DNA of 64,000 nucleotides, from assembly GCF_008245005.1 (NCBI RefSeq), contig NZ_CP043427.1, forward strand, positions 310,001 through 374,000. The letters are read 5' to 3'. The position numbers and the translations under genes are program-made. Below the pieces are notes generated by a model that was not told the DNA's origin, made no database searches, and saw only the letters and a list, made by a program, of their open reading frames with translations. Shown here piece after piece: positions 47,329-56,367 of the stretch (position 1 is the stretch's first letter; the number at the start of each line of letters is the position of its first letter). The stretch is from Campylobacter sputorum subsp. sputorum (GTDB taxonomy: Bacteria > Campylobacterota > Campylobacteria > Campylobacterales > Campylobacteraceae).

Positions 47329-48668
47329 AAATACACCTTTCCTTGTGGATATTTTATAAATTTTTCTTTTTCTTGTCTAAAAATTAACAAGAAAAATGCA
47401 TATATTCCTATTCTACCACTCATCATAAGTATTATAATTAAGATTTTACTATTTGTAGAAAACAGAGCACTAAGTGATAATGTTCCGCCATTCCCTATGG
47501 AAACCCCAACTGTTGCAAAAGCTGATGAGGTTTCAAAAAGTAGTGGCAAAAATTGTATTTTATCTTCAAAAAAAGACAAAAGCGTAACGCAAACTAATAT
47601 ATAAAATATCGAAGAAACAGTGATGGTAAATGCTTTATTTATAGTTTCTTGCGGTATTTCTTGACTAAAAACTCTTATCCTTCCGCCTTTAATAATCCAA
47701 TATGTATAAACAAATAACACTATGATAGTAGTTATCTTAATACCACCAGCTGTTCCGCCAGGAGCACCGCCTATTATCATAAAAAGAGATCCAAAAAACA
47801 AACTAGCATCTTTTAATGCACCTAAGTCAATGGTGTTAAAACCGGCAGTTCTATAATTTACGGCAGTAAAATAAGATGTTAAAATTTTATCAAAAAAAGA
47901 AAGAGTGCCTATGCTTTTTGTATTGTGGTATTCGAAAATAAATATCAAAAGTGTTGCAAATATTATCAGTATAGCAGTTCCGCTAAGAACAAGTTTTGAA
48001 TGTAAGCTTAAATTTGCTAATCTCTTTTTTTGAAAAAAATACAGCTCCAATATAACAAAATAACCAATTCCACCTGTTATTATAAGAGATGTTATGATTA
48101 AATTTACATAAAGATCGGTTTTAAAATCAACAAGCCCTGTTTCAAACGTGCTAAATCCAGCATTATTAAATGCCGATATTGCATGAAATATAGAGTGCCA
48201 CAAAGCGTGCTTAAAATCATAAATAAGTATAAATTTAAAAAATAGCAAAATAGCACCAATAAATTCTATCAAAACTACAAAGATTACTATCTTTTTTAAA
48301 AATCTTAACACCCCATCCATATTCGGATATATCAAAGACTCTTTTAATAAATTCTTACCTTCAAAACCGATTTTTTTTCTTACTATTATAAATATAAAAA
48401 GCCCAATTCCTATGTACCCAAAACCGCCTATTTGAATCAAGGCAAGAATTATCATTTGCCCATAGAAAGTAAAATCCGTTGCAGTATTTTTAACTATAAG
48501 CCCAGTCATACTTATAGCTGAAGTGCTTGTAAAAAGTGCATCTAAAAATGATATATGGTTTTTGTGTGCAAAATTTAATGTTAGCAAAAAAGCACCTATT
48601 AGAGCTATTGCGATATAGCCAATAGACAATATTCTTATAGTTTTTCTATCTGAAATTACTTCTTTCAA
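47325..48668 (-). CDS. K+ transporter membrane subunit TrkH/KtrB
   Basis: 447 residues with about eight to ten helices in four MPM repeats. Filter-like loops: SAISMTGLIV, SAFNNAGFSTFE, NYRTAGFNTID and SAFATVGVSIG, each with the central Gly that forms the K+ filter. It works with the RCK subunit encoded directly downstream. Ktr-type Na+ or Trk-type H+ coupling is not decided. Confidence 0.93.
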   Translation of the reverse strand: MKEVISDRKTIRILSIGYIAIALIGAFLLTLNFAHKNHISFLDALFTSTSAISMTGLIVKNTATDFTFYGQMIILALIQIGGFGYIGIGLFIFIIVRKKIGFEGKNLLKESLIYPNMDGVLRFLKKIVIFVVLIEFIGAILLFFKFILIYDFKHALWHSIFHAISAFNNAGFSTFETGLVDFKTDLYVNLIITSLIITGGIGYFVILELYFFQKKRLANLSLHSKLVLSGTAILIIFATLLIFIFEYHNTKSIGTLSFFDKILTSYFTAVNYRTAGFNTIDLGALKDASLFFGSLFMIIGGAPGGTAGGIKITTIIVLFVYTYWIIKGGRIRVFSQEIPQETINKAFTITVSSIFYILVCVTLLSFFEDKIQFLPLLFETSSAFATVGVSIGNGGTLSLSALFSTNSKILIIILMMSGRIGIYAFFLLIFRQEKEKFIKYPQGKVYL

Positions 48669-48724
48669 ATTTGTCCTTTAAAATTTAAAAACATTGATTT
48701 TACTCTAATTTTATAAAATTTAGG

Positions 48725-49315
48725 CTACTTTTTTAAAAAATCTTGTCTATAATTTTTTATAAATTTTTGAAAATATGGATAAGAGTTGCGTTTTCTCATA
48801 CCATAATTATAGCATTCTATGGTATGTTTTATGTTTTGTTTTTTGCCATTAAAGCACCCTCTTAAAACTTTAGCTGATTTTGAAAGATTATAAGTTGGAT
48901 TTAGAATTTTATCTATTTCATTTATAGTGAAATTTGTCGAGTTTATTTGACCTAAGCCCACATCTATACTATAATCTAGTTTTAGTAGATTTTTTATCAT
49001 AATCTTTGCTATATTTTCGCTTTTTGGAAATATATTTACAATCCACATTGATCTGTTTAAACTATATTTCCCTATTTTTATTGGTGCTAAAGAAGTTTCA
49101 TATGTTTTGAATAATTTAGCTTCTTTTTGTGTTGTGATAAATGATATTACAAATGGATCAAAGTTACTTTCTATTTTTACTATGGTGTATAAAATTTCAG
49201 GTTCTATTCTGTTTTTATAGGATACATCGGCTATGGCTTTCATTATATCATCATTTGTATATGCTTTTAAATTTGATAAAAAAAATGTCAATATAAAAAA
49301 TGTTATAAATTTCAA
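48725..49315 (-). CDS. Small lytic transglycosylase (VirB1-like)
   Basis: 196 residues with a signal peptide (MKFITFFILTFFLSNLKA). SLT-fold features: catalytic Glu in YTIVKIESNFDP, the DVGLGQIN motif, and a late ECYNYG replacing the usual AYNGG. It has one Cys pair candidate (GCFNGK and ECYNYG). Begins 3 bases after the MFS stop on the same strand. No secretion system is nearby, so a role in peptidoglycan opening is general. Confidence 0.8.
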   Translation of the reverse strand: MKFITFFILTFFLSNLKAYTNDDIMKAIADVSYKNRIEPEILYTIVKIESNFDPFVISFITTQKEAKLFKTYETSLAPIKIGKYSLNRSMWIVNIFPKSENIAKIMIKNLLKLDYSIDVGLGQINSTNFTINEIDKILNPTYNLSKSAKVLRGCFNGKKQNIKHTIECYNYGMRKRNSYPYFQKFIKNYRQDFLKK

Positions 49316-49318
49316 TTT

Positions 49319-50623
49319 TTAAGCTCTTATTTTCTCATAAATTTCTTTTTCGGTTATGATTGACGAGTTGTATTTTATGACAAAATTTAAATTTTTTTTG
49401 TAAATTTCTATAATCCCGTTTAAATTTTCTACGCTAGATAAATTTATATTTTCTAAACTATCTAAATAAATATTTTTAAATTTTGATGGATTTGTGAGCT
49501 TATAAAGTAAAAAAAGCCAAATTATAGATATAACAAGAACACAAATTGCAAGGTGGTGCAAAGAGTAGTTTTGTAAAAATGCTCCACCAACAACCCCTCC
49601 AACAAAGCTTCCAAAAAAACCGCTAGAATTAAACACGCCCAAAACAGCACCCTTTTCATTTGCTTTGGCAAATTTACTGGCACAACTTTGCATTATCGGC
49701 TCGTGTATATTAAATCCTATAAAAAATATCATAACGCCAAAAATAAATAAATTTTTTGTTTGGCTTATCGCAAATATAGTGTAAGATAGTATAAAAAGCA
49801 AAACTCCTACTATAAGAATTTGCTTTGATTTGCCTTTACCGTCTCCTAAAAAACCAGCTAAACCCATAGCAAAAAAGCCAAAAATTGCACCAGTTGAGAA
49901 AATTTTCCACAAATTTGCTTCTTCGTATCCAAGAGATTTTACTAATACTATGGGAATTGATATAAAAGCGATACTAATAAGCATTTTTTGCATAAAATTT
50001 GTAAAGTTCATAATTGTCAAATCTTTATCTAACAATATCTTTTTTAAATCAATTTTATGTTTTGTTTGATTTTGTATTTTCGGTTCTTTTTCTACGGTTG
50101 TATATAATAAAATTACGCTTAAAATACCTATAAAAACACTTATATAAAAAAGACTTGAAAGTCCAAATTTATGCCCTAAAATCGGACTTAAAGGCATTGA
50201 TATAGTAAAGCTAATTCCTATCATACCGCCCATTATAGCCATAGCTTTGCTTCTTTGCTCTTCAGTGGTAAAATCGCTAATCATTGCAGTTGCAACAGCC
50301 CCAATAGCAGCAACACCTTGTAAGCACCTTCCTAAAAGCATAGTGTAGATATCACTTGCCATAGCACATATAAGTGAGCCTATCGTAAAAATAACTAAAC
50401 CTATTACCATAGTTTTTTTGCGACCTATTTTATCACTCATTAAGCCAAAAGGAACTTGGAAAATCATCTGCATAATGGCATATATGCCAACCAAAAGACC
50501 AACAAAAAACTCATTTGAACCGCTAAGTTCAAGTGCGTATAAACTAATAACTGGCAAAATTATAAATAGTGTAAAAAATCTTGAAGCTACGATAAAACCT
50601 AATGGAATTACATTTTTAAGCAT
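49319..50623 (-). CDS. MFS transporter
   Basis: 434 residues with 12 predicted helices. Loop 2-3 motif GLMSDKIGRKKTMV (MFS motif A) near 62-75, and GRCLQGVAAIGA in helix 4, typical of DHA1 drug exporters. A charged C-terminal extension of about 45 residues follows helix 12. Substrate unknown. Divergent from ribD across a 118-base gap. Confidence 0.9.
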   Translation of the reverse strand: MLKNVIPLGFIVASRFFTLFIILPVISLYALELSGSNEFFVGLLVGIYAIMQMIFQVPFGLMSDKIGRKKTMVIGLVIFTIGSLICAMASDIYTMLLGRCLQGVAAIGAVATAMISDFTTEEQRSKAMAIMGGMIGISFTISMPLSPILGHKFGLSSLFYISVFIGILSVILLYTTVEKEPKIQNQTKHKIDLKKILLDKDLTIMNFTNFMQKMLISIAFISIPIVLVKSLGYEEANLWKIFSTGAIFGFFAMGLAGFLGDGKGKSKQILIVGVLLFILSYTIFAISQTKNLFIFGVMIFFIGFNIHEPIMQSCASKFAKANEKGAVLGVFNSSGFFGSFVGGVVGGAFLQNYSLHHLAICVLVISIIWLFLLYKLTNPSKFKNIYLDSLENINLSSVENLNGIIEIYKKNLNFVIKYNSSIITEKEIYEKIRA

Positions 50624-50708
50624 AAATAAACCTTTTTATAAAATGACGATTTTAACACAATATATTAAATTTTTATATGAAGCAAAATTAAATTTAGTAT
50701 CATCTTGC

Positions 50709-50714
50709 TATAAT
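50709..50714 (+). promoter_or_regulatory. Sigma70-type -10 for ribD
   Basis: TATAAT in TTGCTATAATTT, 28 bases before the ATG at 50742, supporting that start over upstream in-frame codons lying inside the divergent MFS gene. Confidence 0.6.
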
Positions 50715-50741
50715 TTATTTAAATTTTTAAAAGATGACAAA

Positions 50742-51734
50742 ATGAATGATGAATTTTATATGGATTTAGCTATAAATGAAGCTTGGAAATATCAAATTTT
50801 AACATATCCAAATCCGGCCGTTGGTTGTGTTATATGTGATAAATTTGGCAAAATTTTAAGCATACAAGCTCACAAAGAAGCCGGATTTGCACATGCTGAG
50901 TTAAATGCTGTGATATCTGCTCTTAAGTGTTTAAATAAAGATTTAAATTTCCCATCTGATGTAAAAAAGGCTTATGAGTATGCCATTTTAAATCATAACA
51001 ATTTGCTTGAAGGAGCTAGTGCTTATGTAACACTTGAGCCTTGTGCTCATTACGGAAAAACCCCTCCTTGTGCAAATTTACTAAAAGAACTTAAATTTAA
51101 AAAAGTTGTAATTGGATCAAATGATGATACAAAAGAAGCAAGTGGTGGTGAAGAGATTTTAAAAAAAGCAAATATAAATGTTATAAAAGGAGTATTAAAA
51201 CAAAGATGTGATGAGCTTTTAGCACCATTTTTGGCTTGGAAAAATGGAAATTTTAGTTTTTTTAAGCTCGCAGCGTCTTTAAATGGCGTTATAAGTGGAG
51301 GCATTATCACCTCAGATAGTTCAAGAAAAATGGTACATGCTTTAAGAGATAAAATTTCTCTTTTAGCAATCGGCGGCAATACAGTTAGGATAGATAGACC
51401 GCTTCTTGATGCTAGGCTTGTTGATGGTAAAGCACCTGATATTTTTATATACTCAAAACAAGATAATTTTGATAAAAATATCCCACTTTTTAATGTAAAA
51501 AATAGAAAAGTTATCATAGGACAAGATATAAATTTCATAAAAAACTATAATATCTGCATGATAGAAGGCGGAGAAAATTTTCTTAAAAATTTACCAGATT
51601 TTGTGGAATACATTTTGATATTTTTTTCTATGAATTGTATTGATGAAATAAATTTTTCTTTAAATTTGAAACTAAAACCGCTTTATTTTGGCAAAATAGA
51701 TGAAGAGCGATATGGATGGTTTAAAAGGATTTAA
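50742..51734 (+). CDS. ribD: Riboflavin biosynthesis protein RibD
   Basis: 330 residues. Bifunctional: an N-terminal deaminase (zinc motifs HAELNAV and PCAHYGKTPPCANLL) and a C-terminal reductase (about 150-330) acting on the product. The frame is open upstream to 50418, but that portion overlaps the divergent MFS gene; the ATG at 50742 gives the family-typical start (DLAINEAWKYQ...YPNPAVGCV). The reductase part is somewhat short and divergent. Confidence 0.93.
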   Translation: MNDEFYMDLAINEAWKYQILTYPNPAVGCVICDKFGKILSIQAHKEAGFAHAELNAVISALKCLNKDLNFPSDVKKAYEYAILNHNNLLEGASAYVTLEPCAHYGKTPPCANLLKELKFKKVVIGSNDDTKEASGGEEILKKANINVIKGVLKQRCDELLAPFLAWKNGNFSFFKLAASLNGVISGGIITSDSSRKMVHALRDKISLLAIGGNTVRIDRPLLDARLVDGKAPDIFIYSKQDNFDKNIPLFNVKNRKVIIGQDINFIKNYNICMIEGGENFLKNLPDFVEYILIFFSMNCIDEINFSLNLKLKPLYFGKIDEERYGWFKRI

Positions 51735-51777
51735 AAGAGCACTTTTGATATTTATTTTATATAAAATTAAATATCGA

Positions 51778-51783
51778 TATAAT
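51778..51783 (+). promoter_or_regulatory. Sigma70-type -10 for pit
   Basis: TATAAT in CGATATAATACC, 27 bases before the ATG at 51810, in the ribD-pit gap. Confidence 0.55.
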
Positions 51784-51809
51784 ACCAGTTTTTTATTTTG
51801 GAGGTTTGC

Positions 51810-53378
51810 ATGGGGCAAGGAATTTCAAAACTTGATTTAGTTTTTGGTGGATTACTCATAGGCTTTAGTGTTTATTTCGTATATTGGGGATTTGATTTTA
51901 TAGGAAATGGCTCTAAGGCGGTATTTTTACTTTCTGCTATTTTTGGTATGTTTATGGCATTTAATATCGGCGGAAATGATGTTGCAAATTCTTTTGGAAC
52001 TAGCGTTGGAGCAAAAACTCTTAGTTTAAAACAAGCTTTGTGCGTGGCTGCAATATTTGAAGTAAGTGGAGCTGTGTTAGCTGGATCTGAAGTTACTGAG
52101 ACTATAAAAAGCGGTATTGTAAATTTAGACGCTTTTTTAATCACTCCTATGGATTTTGTATATATAATGATGAGTGCACTTGTTTCTGCTGGAATTTGGC
52201 TTTTTATAGCAACAAAAAAAGGAATGCCAGTTTCTACAACTCATGCAATAATAGGCGGTATAGTCGGATCAAGTTTGAGTCTTGGTTATATTATGGATAA
52301 TCCAGATATTTCTACTATTTCTTTGGTAAAATGGTCTGAAATTGGCTCTATTGCACTATCTTGGATAACCTCTCCGCTTCTTGGTGGCGTGGTATCGTAT
52401 ATAGTTTATTCGCTCATAAAAAAGTATATTTTAAACTACAACGATATAGCACAGGCAAAATTAGAAAGATTAAAATCTAGAAAAAAAGAGCTTAAAAAAG
52501 CTTTTAAGCTTAAATTTGAAACACTTAATGAAGATGAAAAGATAAAAGTAAATCAAACTATGATAAGTGATTTTGACATTATGAGTGAAATTTCTTATGA
52601 TGCAAATGATTTAGAATCAGAATACTATAAAGAACTTCATAAAATTTCTCAAGAACAAAAAGATCTTAAAACTCATAATGCTCTTGAGTATGGCGTTCCT
52701 ATCATAGCAGCTATTGGTGCTTTTATGATAAGTGCTATGATGTTATTTAAAGGGCTTAATAATCTCCATCTTGGACTTAGTATGTTAGAAAATTTTCTTA
52801 CTATATGTATGATAAGTGCTGTTGTTTGGATGTCTATTTTTATACTTGCTAAAACATTAAGAAGTAAGGATTTGTCAAAATCCACATTTTTGCTTTTTAG
52901 CTGGTTGCAAGTTTTTACAGCTGCTGGTTTTGCTTTTTCGCATGGTTCAAATGATATAGCAAACGCTGTTGGTCCTTTTGCTGCTATAATCGATACTTTA
53001 AGTAGCGGCAATATAAACTCAATGGTTGGTGTTGGGATGCCTATAATGGTTACATTTGGTATTGCACTTATAGCTGGACTTTGGTTTATAGGAAGAGAAG
53101 TTATAGCAACGGTTGGAACAAATTTAACAAAAATACATCCAGCATCTGGATTTAGTGCAGAGATAAGTGCTGCAAGTGTTGTTATGATGGCTTCTGTTCT
53201 TGGAATTCCGGTTTCATCTACGCATATTTTGATAGGCGCTGTTCTTGGTATAGGTCTTGTAAACAAACAAGCAAATTGGAAACTTGTTAGACCTATATTT
53301 TTAGCTTGGATTATAACTATACCGGCTTCTTGTATAATGAGTGGCGGATTTTTTGTTTTGTTTAAAAGTATATTTTAG
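51810..53378 (+). CDS. PiT-family inorganic phosphate transporter
   Basis: 522 residues. Two PiT signature halves: FNIGGNDVANSFGTSVGAKTL near the N-terminus and FSHGSNDIANAVGPFAAI near residue 385, each followed by VSTTHAIIGG and VSSTHILIGA. A central cytoplasmic loop (about 210-290) is charged and helical. It moves phosphate with H+ or Na+. I use ATG 51810 with GGAGG at 51799-51803; an in-frame TTG at 51798 sits on the ribosome site itself. Confidence 0.94.
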   Translation: MGQGISKLDLVFGGLLIGFSVYFVYWGFDFIGNGSKAVFLLSAIFGMFMAFNIGGNDVANSFGTSVGAKTLSLKQALCVAAIFEVSGAVLAGSEVTETIKSGIVNLDAFLITPMDFVYIMMSALVSAGIWLFIATKKGMPVSTTHAIIGGIVGSSLSLGYIMDNPDISTISLVKWSEIGSIALSWITSPLLGGVVSYIVYSLIKKYILNYNDIAQAKLERLKSRKKELKKAFKLKFETLNEDEKIKVNQTMISDFDIMSEISYDANDLESEYYKELHKISQEQKDLKTHNALEYGVPIIAAIGAFMISAMMLFKGLNNLHLGLSMLENFLTICMISAVVWMSIFILAKTLRSKDLSKSTFLLFSWLQVFTAAGFAFSHGSNDIANAVGPFAAIIDTLSSGNINSMVGVGMPIMVTFGIALIAGLWFIGREVIATVGTNLTKIHPASGFSAEISAASVVMMASVLGIPVSSTHILIGAVLGIGLVNKQANWKLVRPIFLAWIITIPASCIMSGGFFVLFKSIF

Positions 53379-53437
53379 CGATATTTACTAATTTTTAGCT
53401 ATAATCAAAGCCATATTTTATATTTAAAAGGGTAAAA

Positions 53438-54145
53438 ATGAAAAAAATTTTTATGTCAATCATTGCTTGTATGATCTCGCTTAGTGCTGCTACAAATGAA
53501 GAGATATTATCACTTTATGATGGTGTAAAAGCCGATGGCGTTAAAGTTGAAATTGAAAGTAGAAAAACTTTACCAGATACTAATGGCATTGATTTAGTTG
53601 TTGTTAAATTTACAAAAGGTGACCAATCTCAAAAAGATATAGTTTTTACTAAAGATAGTTTTATATATCCAGATATTTTAGATCTTAAAAAACAGATATC
53701 TTATAAAAACTTTTATAGTTTTGAATTGCTAAAAAGCTCAATAGCTAGTGTTTATAAACAAGAAAAATCTGAGAATATATTAAAAATAGGAAACGATAAA
53801 AATAAAGACACCATGGTTGTATTTACTGATCCTGATTGCCCATATTGCAAAATGGAAGTAAATGCTCTTGACGAAACTCTAAAAAATTATAACATAGAGA
53901 TGATTTTTACTTCGATTCATGGTGATTTAGCTATAGAAAAAGCTGCTCTTATACTTCAAAAATCAAAAGGAAAAAGCGATAAAGAAAAGATAGAAATTGC
54001 TAAAAAATACTATGCACAGGATGCTAAAGTAGACGGCAAAGTAGACGGCAAAGTTTTTGATAGTATAAAAACTGGTGCTAAAAAATACTTTGATGCAGGC
54101 TTGACAAGCGTCCCAACTAAAATTTTAAAAAGCGAAATGAAATAA
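53438..54145 (+). CDS. DsbC/DsbG-like periplasmic thiol isomerase
   Basis: 235 residues with a signal peptide (MKKIFMSIIACMISLSAA). A small N-terminal domain is followed by a thioredoxin fold with active site DPDCPYCKME (Cys134/Cys137) and cis-Pro in TSVPTKIL. This is the DsbC layout, for disulfide rearrangement or reduction in the periplasm. A 12-bp tandem duplication at 54026-54049 repeats KVDG in a loop. Alone with its own terminator. Confidence 0.88.
   Translation: MKKIFMSIIACMISLSAATNEEILSLYDGVKADGVKVEIESRKTLPDTNGIDLVVVKFTKGDQSQKDIVFTKDSFIYPDILDLKKQISYKNFYSFELLKSSIASVYKQEKSENILKIGNDKNKDTMVVFTDPDCPYCKMEVNALDETLKNYNIEMIFTSIHGDLAIEKAALILQKSKGKSDKEKIEIAKKYYAQDAKVDGKVDGKVFDSIKTGAKKYFDAGLTSVPTKILKSEMK
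54026..54049 (+). repeat. Tandem 12-bp duplication in the DsbC-like gene
   Basis: AAAGTAGACGGC occurs twice in a row and is followed by AAAGTT, giving KVDGKVDGKV in frame. It looks like slippage. Confidence 0.8.
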
Positions 54146-54156
54146 ATTTTATATTT

Positions 54157-54186
54157 ATAGCTCTTTGTATAAAAACAAAGAGCTAT
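54157..54186. terminator. Bidirectional terminator hairpin
   Basis: ATAGCTCTTTGT and ACAAAGAGCTAT form a 12-bp stem with a 6-base loop between the convergent DsbC-like and OlsF-like genes, overlapping the stop of the latter (54183-54185). Confidence 0.7.
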
Positions 54187-55883
54187 GTTAAGAAATTATC
54201 TATATATTTTTGTCTTTTTGTATCTTTTATCTTTGAAATTTCAACTACCAAAAAACCATCTAGCGAGTTATTGAAATCAGGATCAACGCCAAAATCTAAA
54301 AATTTAACTCCGCCATTTTCGCAAAGTTCGCTATACTGTTTATAAAGTGTTGGAATGCTAAATCCAAGCGTAGCTAAATTTTGTTTTAAAATTTTAAAAT
54401 TCTCTTTATAGTCATTTGCATTAAAAATCGTATCTAAATGTTTTATTTTGTTTTGACTAAGCATATATCTGTTTTTTGGTATAACTATATTTTTGCTTGC
54501 AGCAAAATACCTACTATAAAAATAAACAAGCATATCTTTTGCGTCTTTTGAGTAGTTATTGCTTATACTAACAGGTCCAAACATGTATTTTATATTTTTA
54601 TATTTTGAGATATATGCACCTATGCCAAACCACAAATAATCAAGTGCATAAGTACCCCAATATTTTGGCCTAACAAAGCTTCTTCCAAGCTCTATCGTAT
54701 CTGTAAAAAGAAATTTTGCATCATTACTAAATTTAAAAAGACTTTCGCAATAATAACTTTTTTTAATTTTTTTTATGTTATCACTTTCTCCTATTCTATA
54801 AGCTCCAACTATCAAATTTTCATTTTCGTCCCACAATATTATGTGTTTATAATACAAATCATATTCATCTACATCATAACTCTTTCCTGTTCCCTCGCCA
54901 ACTTTTCTAAAAGTTATCTCTCTTAGTCTTCCAAGCTCTTTTAAAAGAATGCTATCTTTTTGCAAACTGGTTAGATATATTATTTTTCCATCACCAGTTT
55001 TTCCCAAGATTATAGCACTTTGTAACTCTTTTTTTATATCCGTAACATTTTGTTCATCTGGTATATTTTGCTGTGTTTCAAAAATTTTAGGCTTATTTGT
55101 TCCTATTCTGTAAAGATGTTTTTTAACTAGCTTTGCACTATTTTTTAAATTTATCTTATCAGATTCGATATTTTTATAAGGTATGGTTTCTCCAACTTTT
55201 ATAGTTAATGATCCACCTTTTTTTATAAACATTTCTCTAACTAACATTAATGATGATAATGGTTTATTTATAGTTGAAATGGCGTAAAAAAGAGATGAGT
55301 TTTTGGCTTCTATCAAAATAGGCACTATCGGTGAAGATGTAATTTTGCAAAAATGTAAAAATCCGCTTTTCCAAACCCCATCTTTTGGAGTTAATCCTTT
55401 TAATCTTGAAACTTCTCCTGCTGGAAATATTATAATAGCTTCTTCATTATTAAGTGCGGAAATAACTTTTTTTGCAGTATTTGACGAACTTTTTTGCCCT
55501 AAATTATCAACAGGAAATAATACTTCTCTAAGCGGTTTTAATTCGTAAAGCAGTTCATTTGCTAGTATTTTAATGTTTTTTCTAACGCTATAAATTAAAG
55601 AGGCATCAAGCGAACCAAGTGGATGGTTTGCTACAAATACAACTCTTCCTTTTTTTGGTATGTTTTCTTTAAATTTACAATAATATGAAAAATCAAAATA
55701 TTTTAATACATTATCCACAAAGTCTTTGGTGTCATCTTGTTCGTGTGTATTTAAAAAACTATTTATCTCTTTTTCTTTAAAAAGTTTTTTGAGTATATAA
55801 AGAAAAAATTTTGTAACAAATAGCGGATATTTTTCAAAAATTTCAGGATAATGGTTTTTTATAATATGTTCTAAATTTATCAT
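54183..55883 (-). CDS. Bifunctional acyltransferase, OlsF-like (ornithine lipid synthesis)
   Basis: 566 residues in two domains. The N-terminal PlsC-type domain has NHPLGSLD (86-93) and FPAGEVSRL. The C-terminal GNAT-type domain (about 290-530), with VGAYRIG and ELGRSFVRPKYWG, resembles OlsB/hemolysin-type N-acyltransferases. This fusion is the OlsF layout: N-acylation of ornithine, then O-acylation, to make ornithine lipids. I place the start at ATG 55883 behind TTTGGAGGAAGT; the longer frame from 55928 lacks a site. The amino-acid substrate is inferred. Confidence 0.75.
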   Translation of the reverse strand: MINLEHIIKNHYPEIFEKYPLFVTKFFLYILKKLFKEKEINSFLNTHEQDDTKDFVDNVLKYFDFSYYCKFKENIPKKGRVVFVANHPLGSLDASLIYSVRKNIKILANELLYELKPLREVLFPVDNLGQKSSSNTAKKVISALNNEEAIIIFPAGEVSRLKGLTPKDGVWKSGFLHFCKITSSPIVPILIEAKNSSLFYAISTINKPLSSLMLVREMFIKKGGSLTIKVGETIPYKNIESDKINLKNSAKLVKKHLYRIGTNKPKIFETQQNIPDEQNVTDIKKELQSAIILGKTGDGKIIYLTSLQKDSILLKELGRLREITFRKVGEGTGKSYDVDEYDLYYKHIILWDENENLIVGAYRIGESDNIKKIKKSYYCESLFKFSNDAKFLFTDTIELGRSFVRPKYWGTYALDYLWFGIGAYISKYKNIKYMFGPVSISNNYSKDAKDMLVYFYSRYFAASKNIVIPKNRYMLSQNKIKHLDTIFNANDYKENFKILKQNLATLGFSIPTLYKQYSELCENGGVKFLDFGVDPDFNNSLDGFLVVEISKIKDTKRQKYIDNFLT

Positions 55884-56021
55884 ACTTCCTCCAAATTTAG
55901 AACATATAATACACGCTAAAAGATACAAAGCGATTACAAAATATATCTATAGTTATATTGTATAAATTTAAAGAGGTAATTAATTTTTATTTTAAATTAT
56001 ATTGTCAAATAATTTTAAAAG

Positions 56022-56216
56022 TTATTGACGATTTTTTAGTGCCTGTTCTATTTTTTTATCTGATTTGTATTGGCTTAATGCATAAACAGACCATATAGCA
56101 GCTGGTAGCCAACCTATTAATGTTATTTGTAAAATTAAGCATATTATCCCAGCAAATGGGCGTCCAATAGTAAAAAATTGTAACCAAGGCAAAAATATAG
56201 CTAAAATTAATCTCAT
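56022..56216 (-). CDS. YqaE/Pmp3-family small membrane protein
   Basis: 64 residues. Two hydrophobic helices joined by a short polar turn, with the Pmp3-like LIGWLPAAIWSVYAL segment in helix 2. Members affect membrane potential and stress tolerance in yeast and bacteria. ATG 56216 follows AAAAGGAGTACTA. Stands alone. Confidence 0.8.
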   Translation of the reverse strand: MRLILAIFLPWLQFFTIGRPFAGIICLILQITLIGWLPAAIWSVYALSQYKSDKKIEQALKNRQ

Positions 56217-56328
56217 TAGTACTCCTTTTAATAAACAATTTTTAGATTATAGCTAAAATTATTAAAATCTATATAAATTTTTATGTAATTTAAATATGCT
56301 ATTTTTATGATATTAAGTTTAAATTTGT

Positions 56329-56334
56329 TATAAT
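56329..56334 (+). promoter_or_regulatory. Sigma70-type -10 for pgp1
   Basis: TATAAT in TTGTTATAATTC, 34 bases before the TTG start at 56368. Confidence 0.55.
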
Positions 56335-56367
56335 TCACACCTTTATTAGACATTTAATGGAGGGCAT

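Noticed and set aside
50418-50741. Upstream extension of the ribD frame
   Set aside because: Lies inside the divergent MFS gene; promoter and family start point to ATG 50742.
52673-53266. 197-codon open frame antisense to the phosphate transporter gene
   Set aside because: Compositional shadow of an obvious PiT gene.
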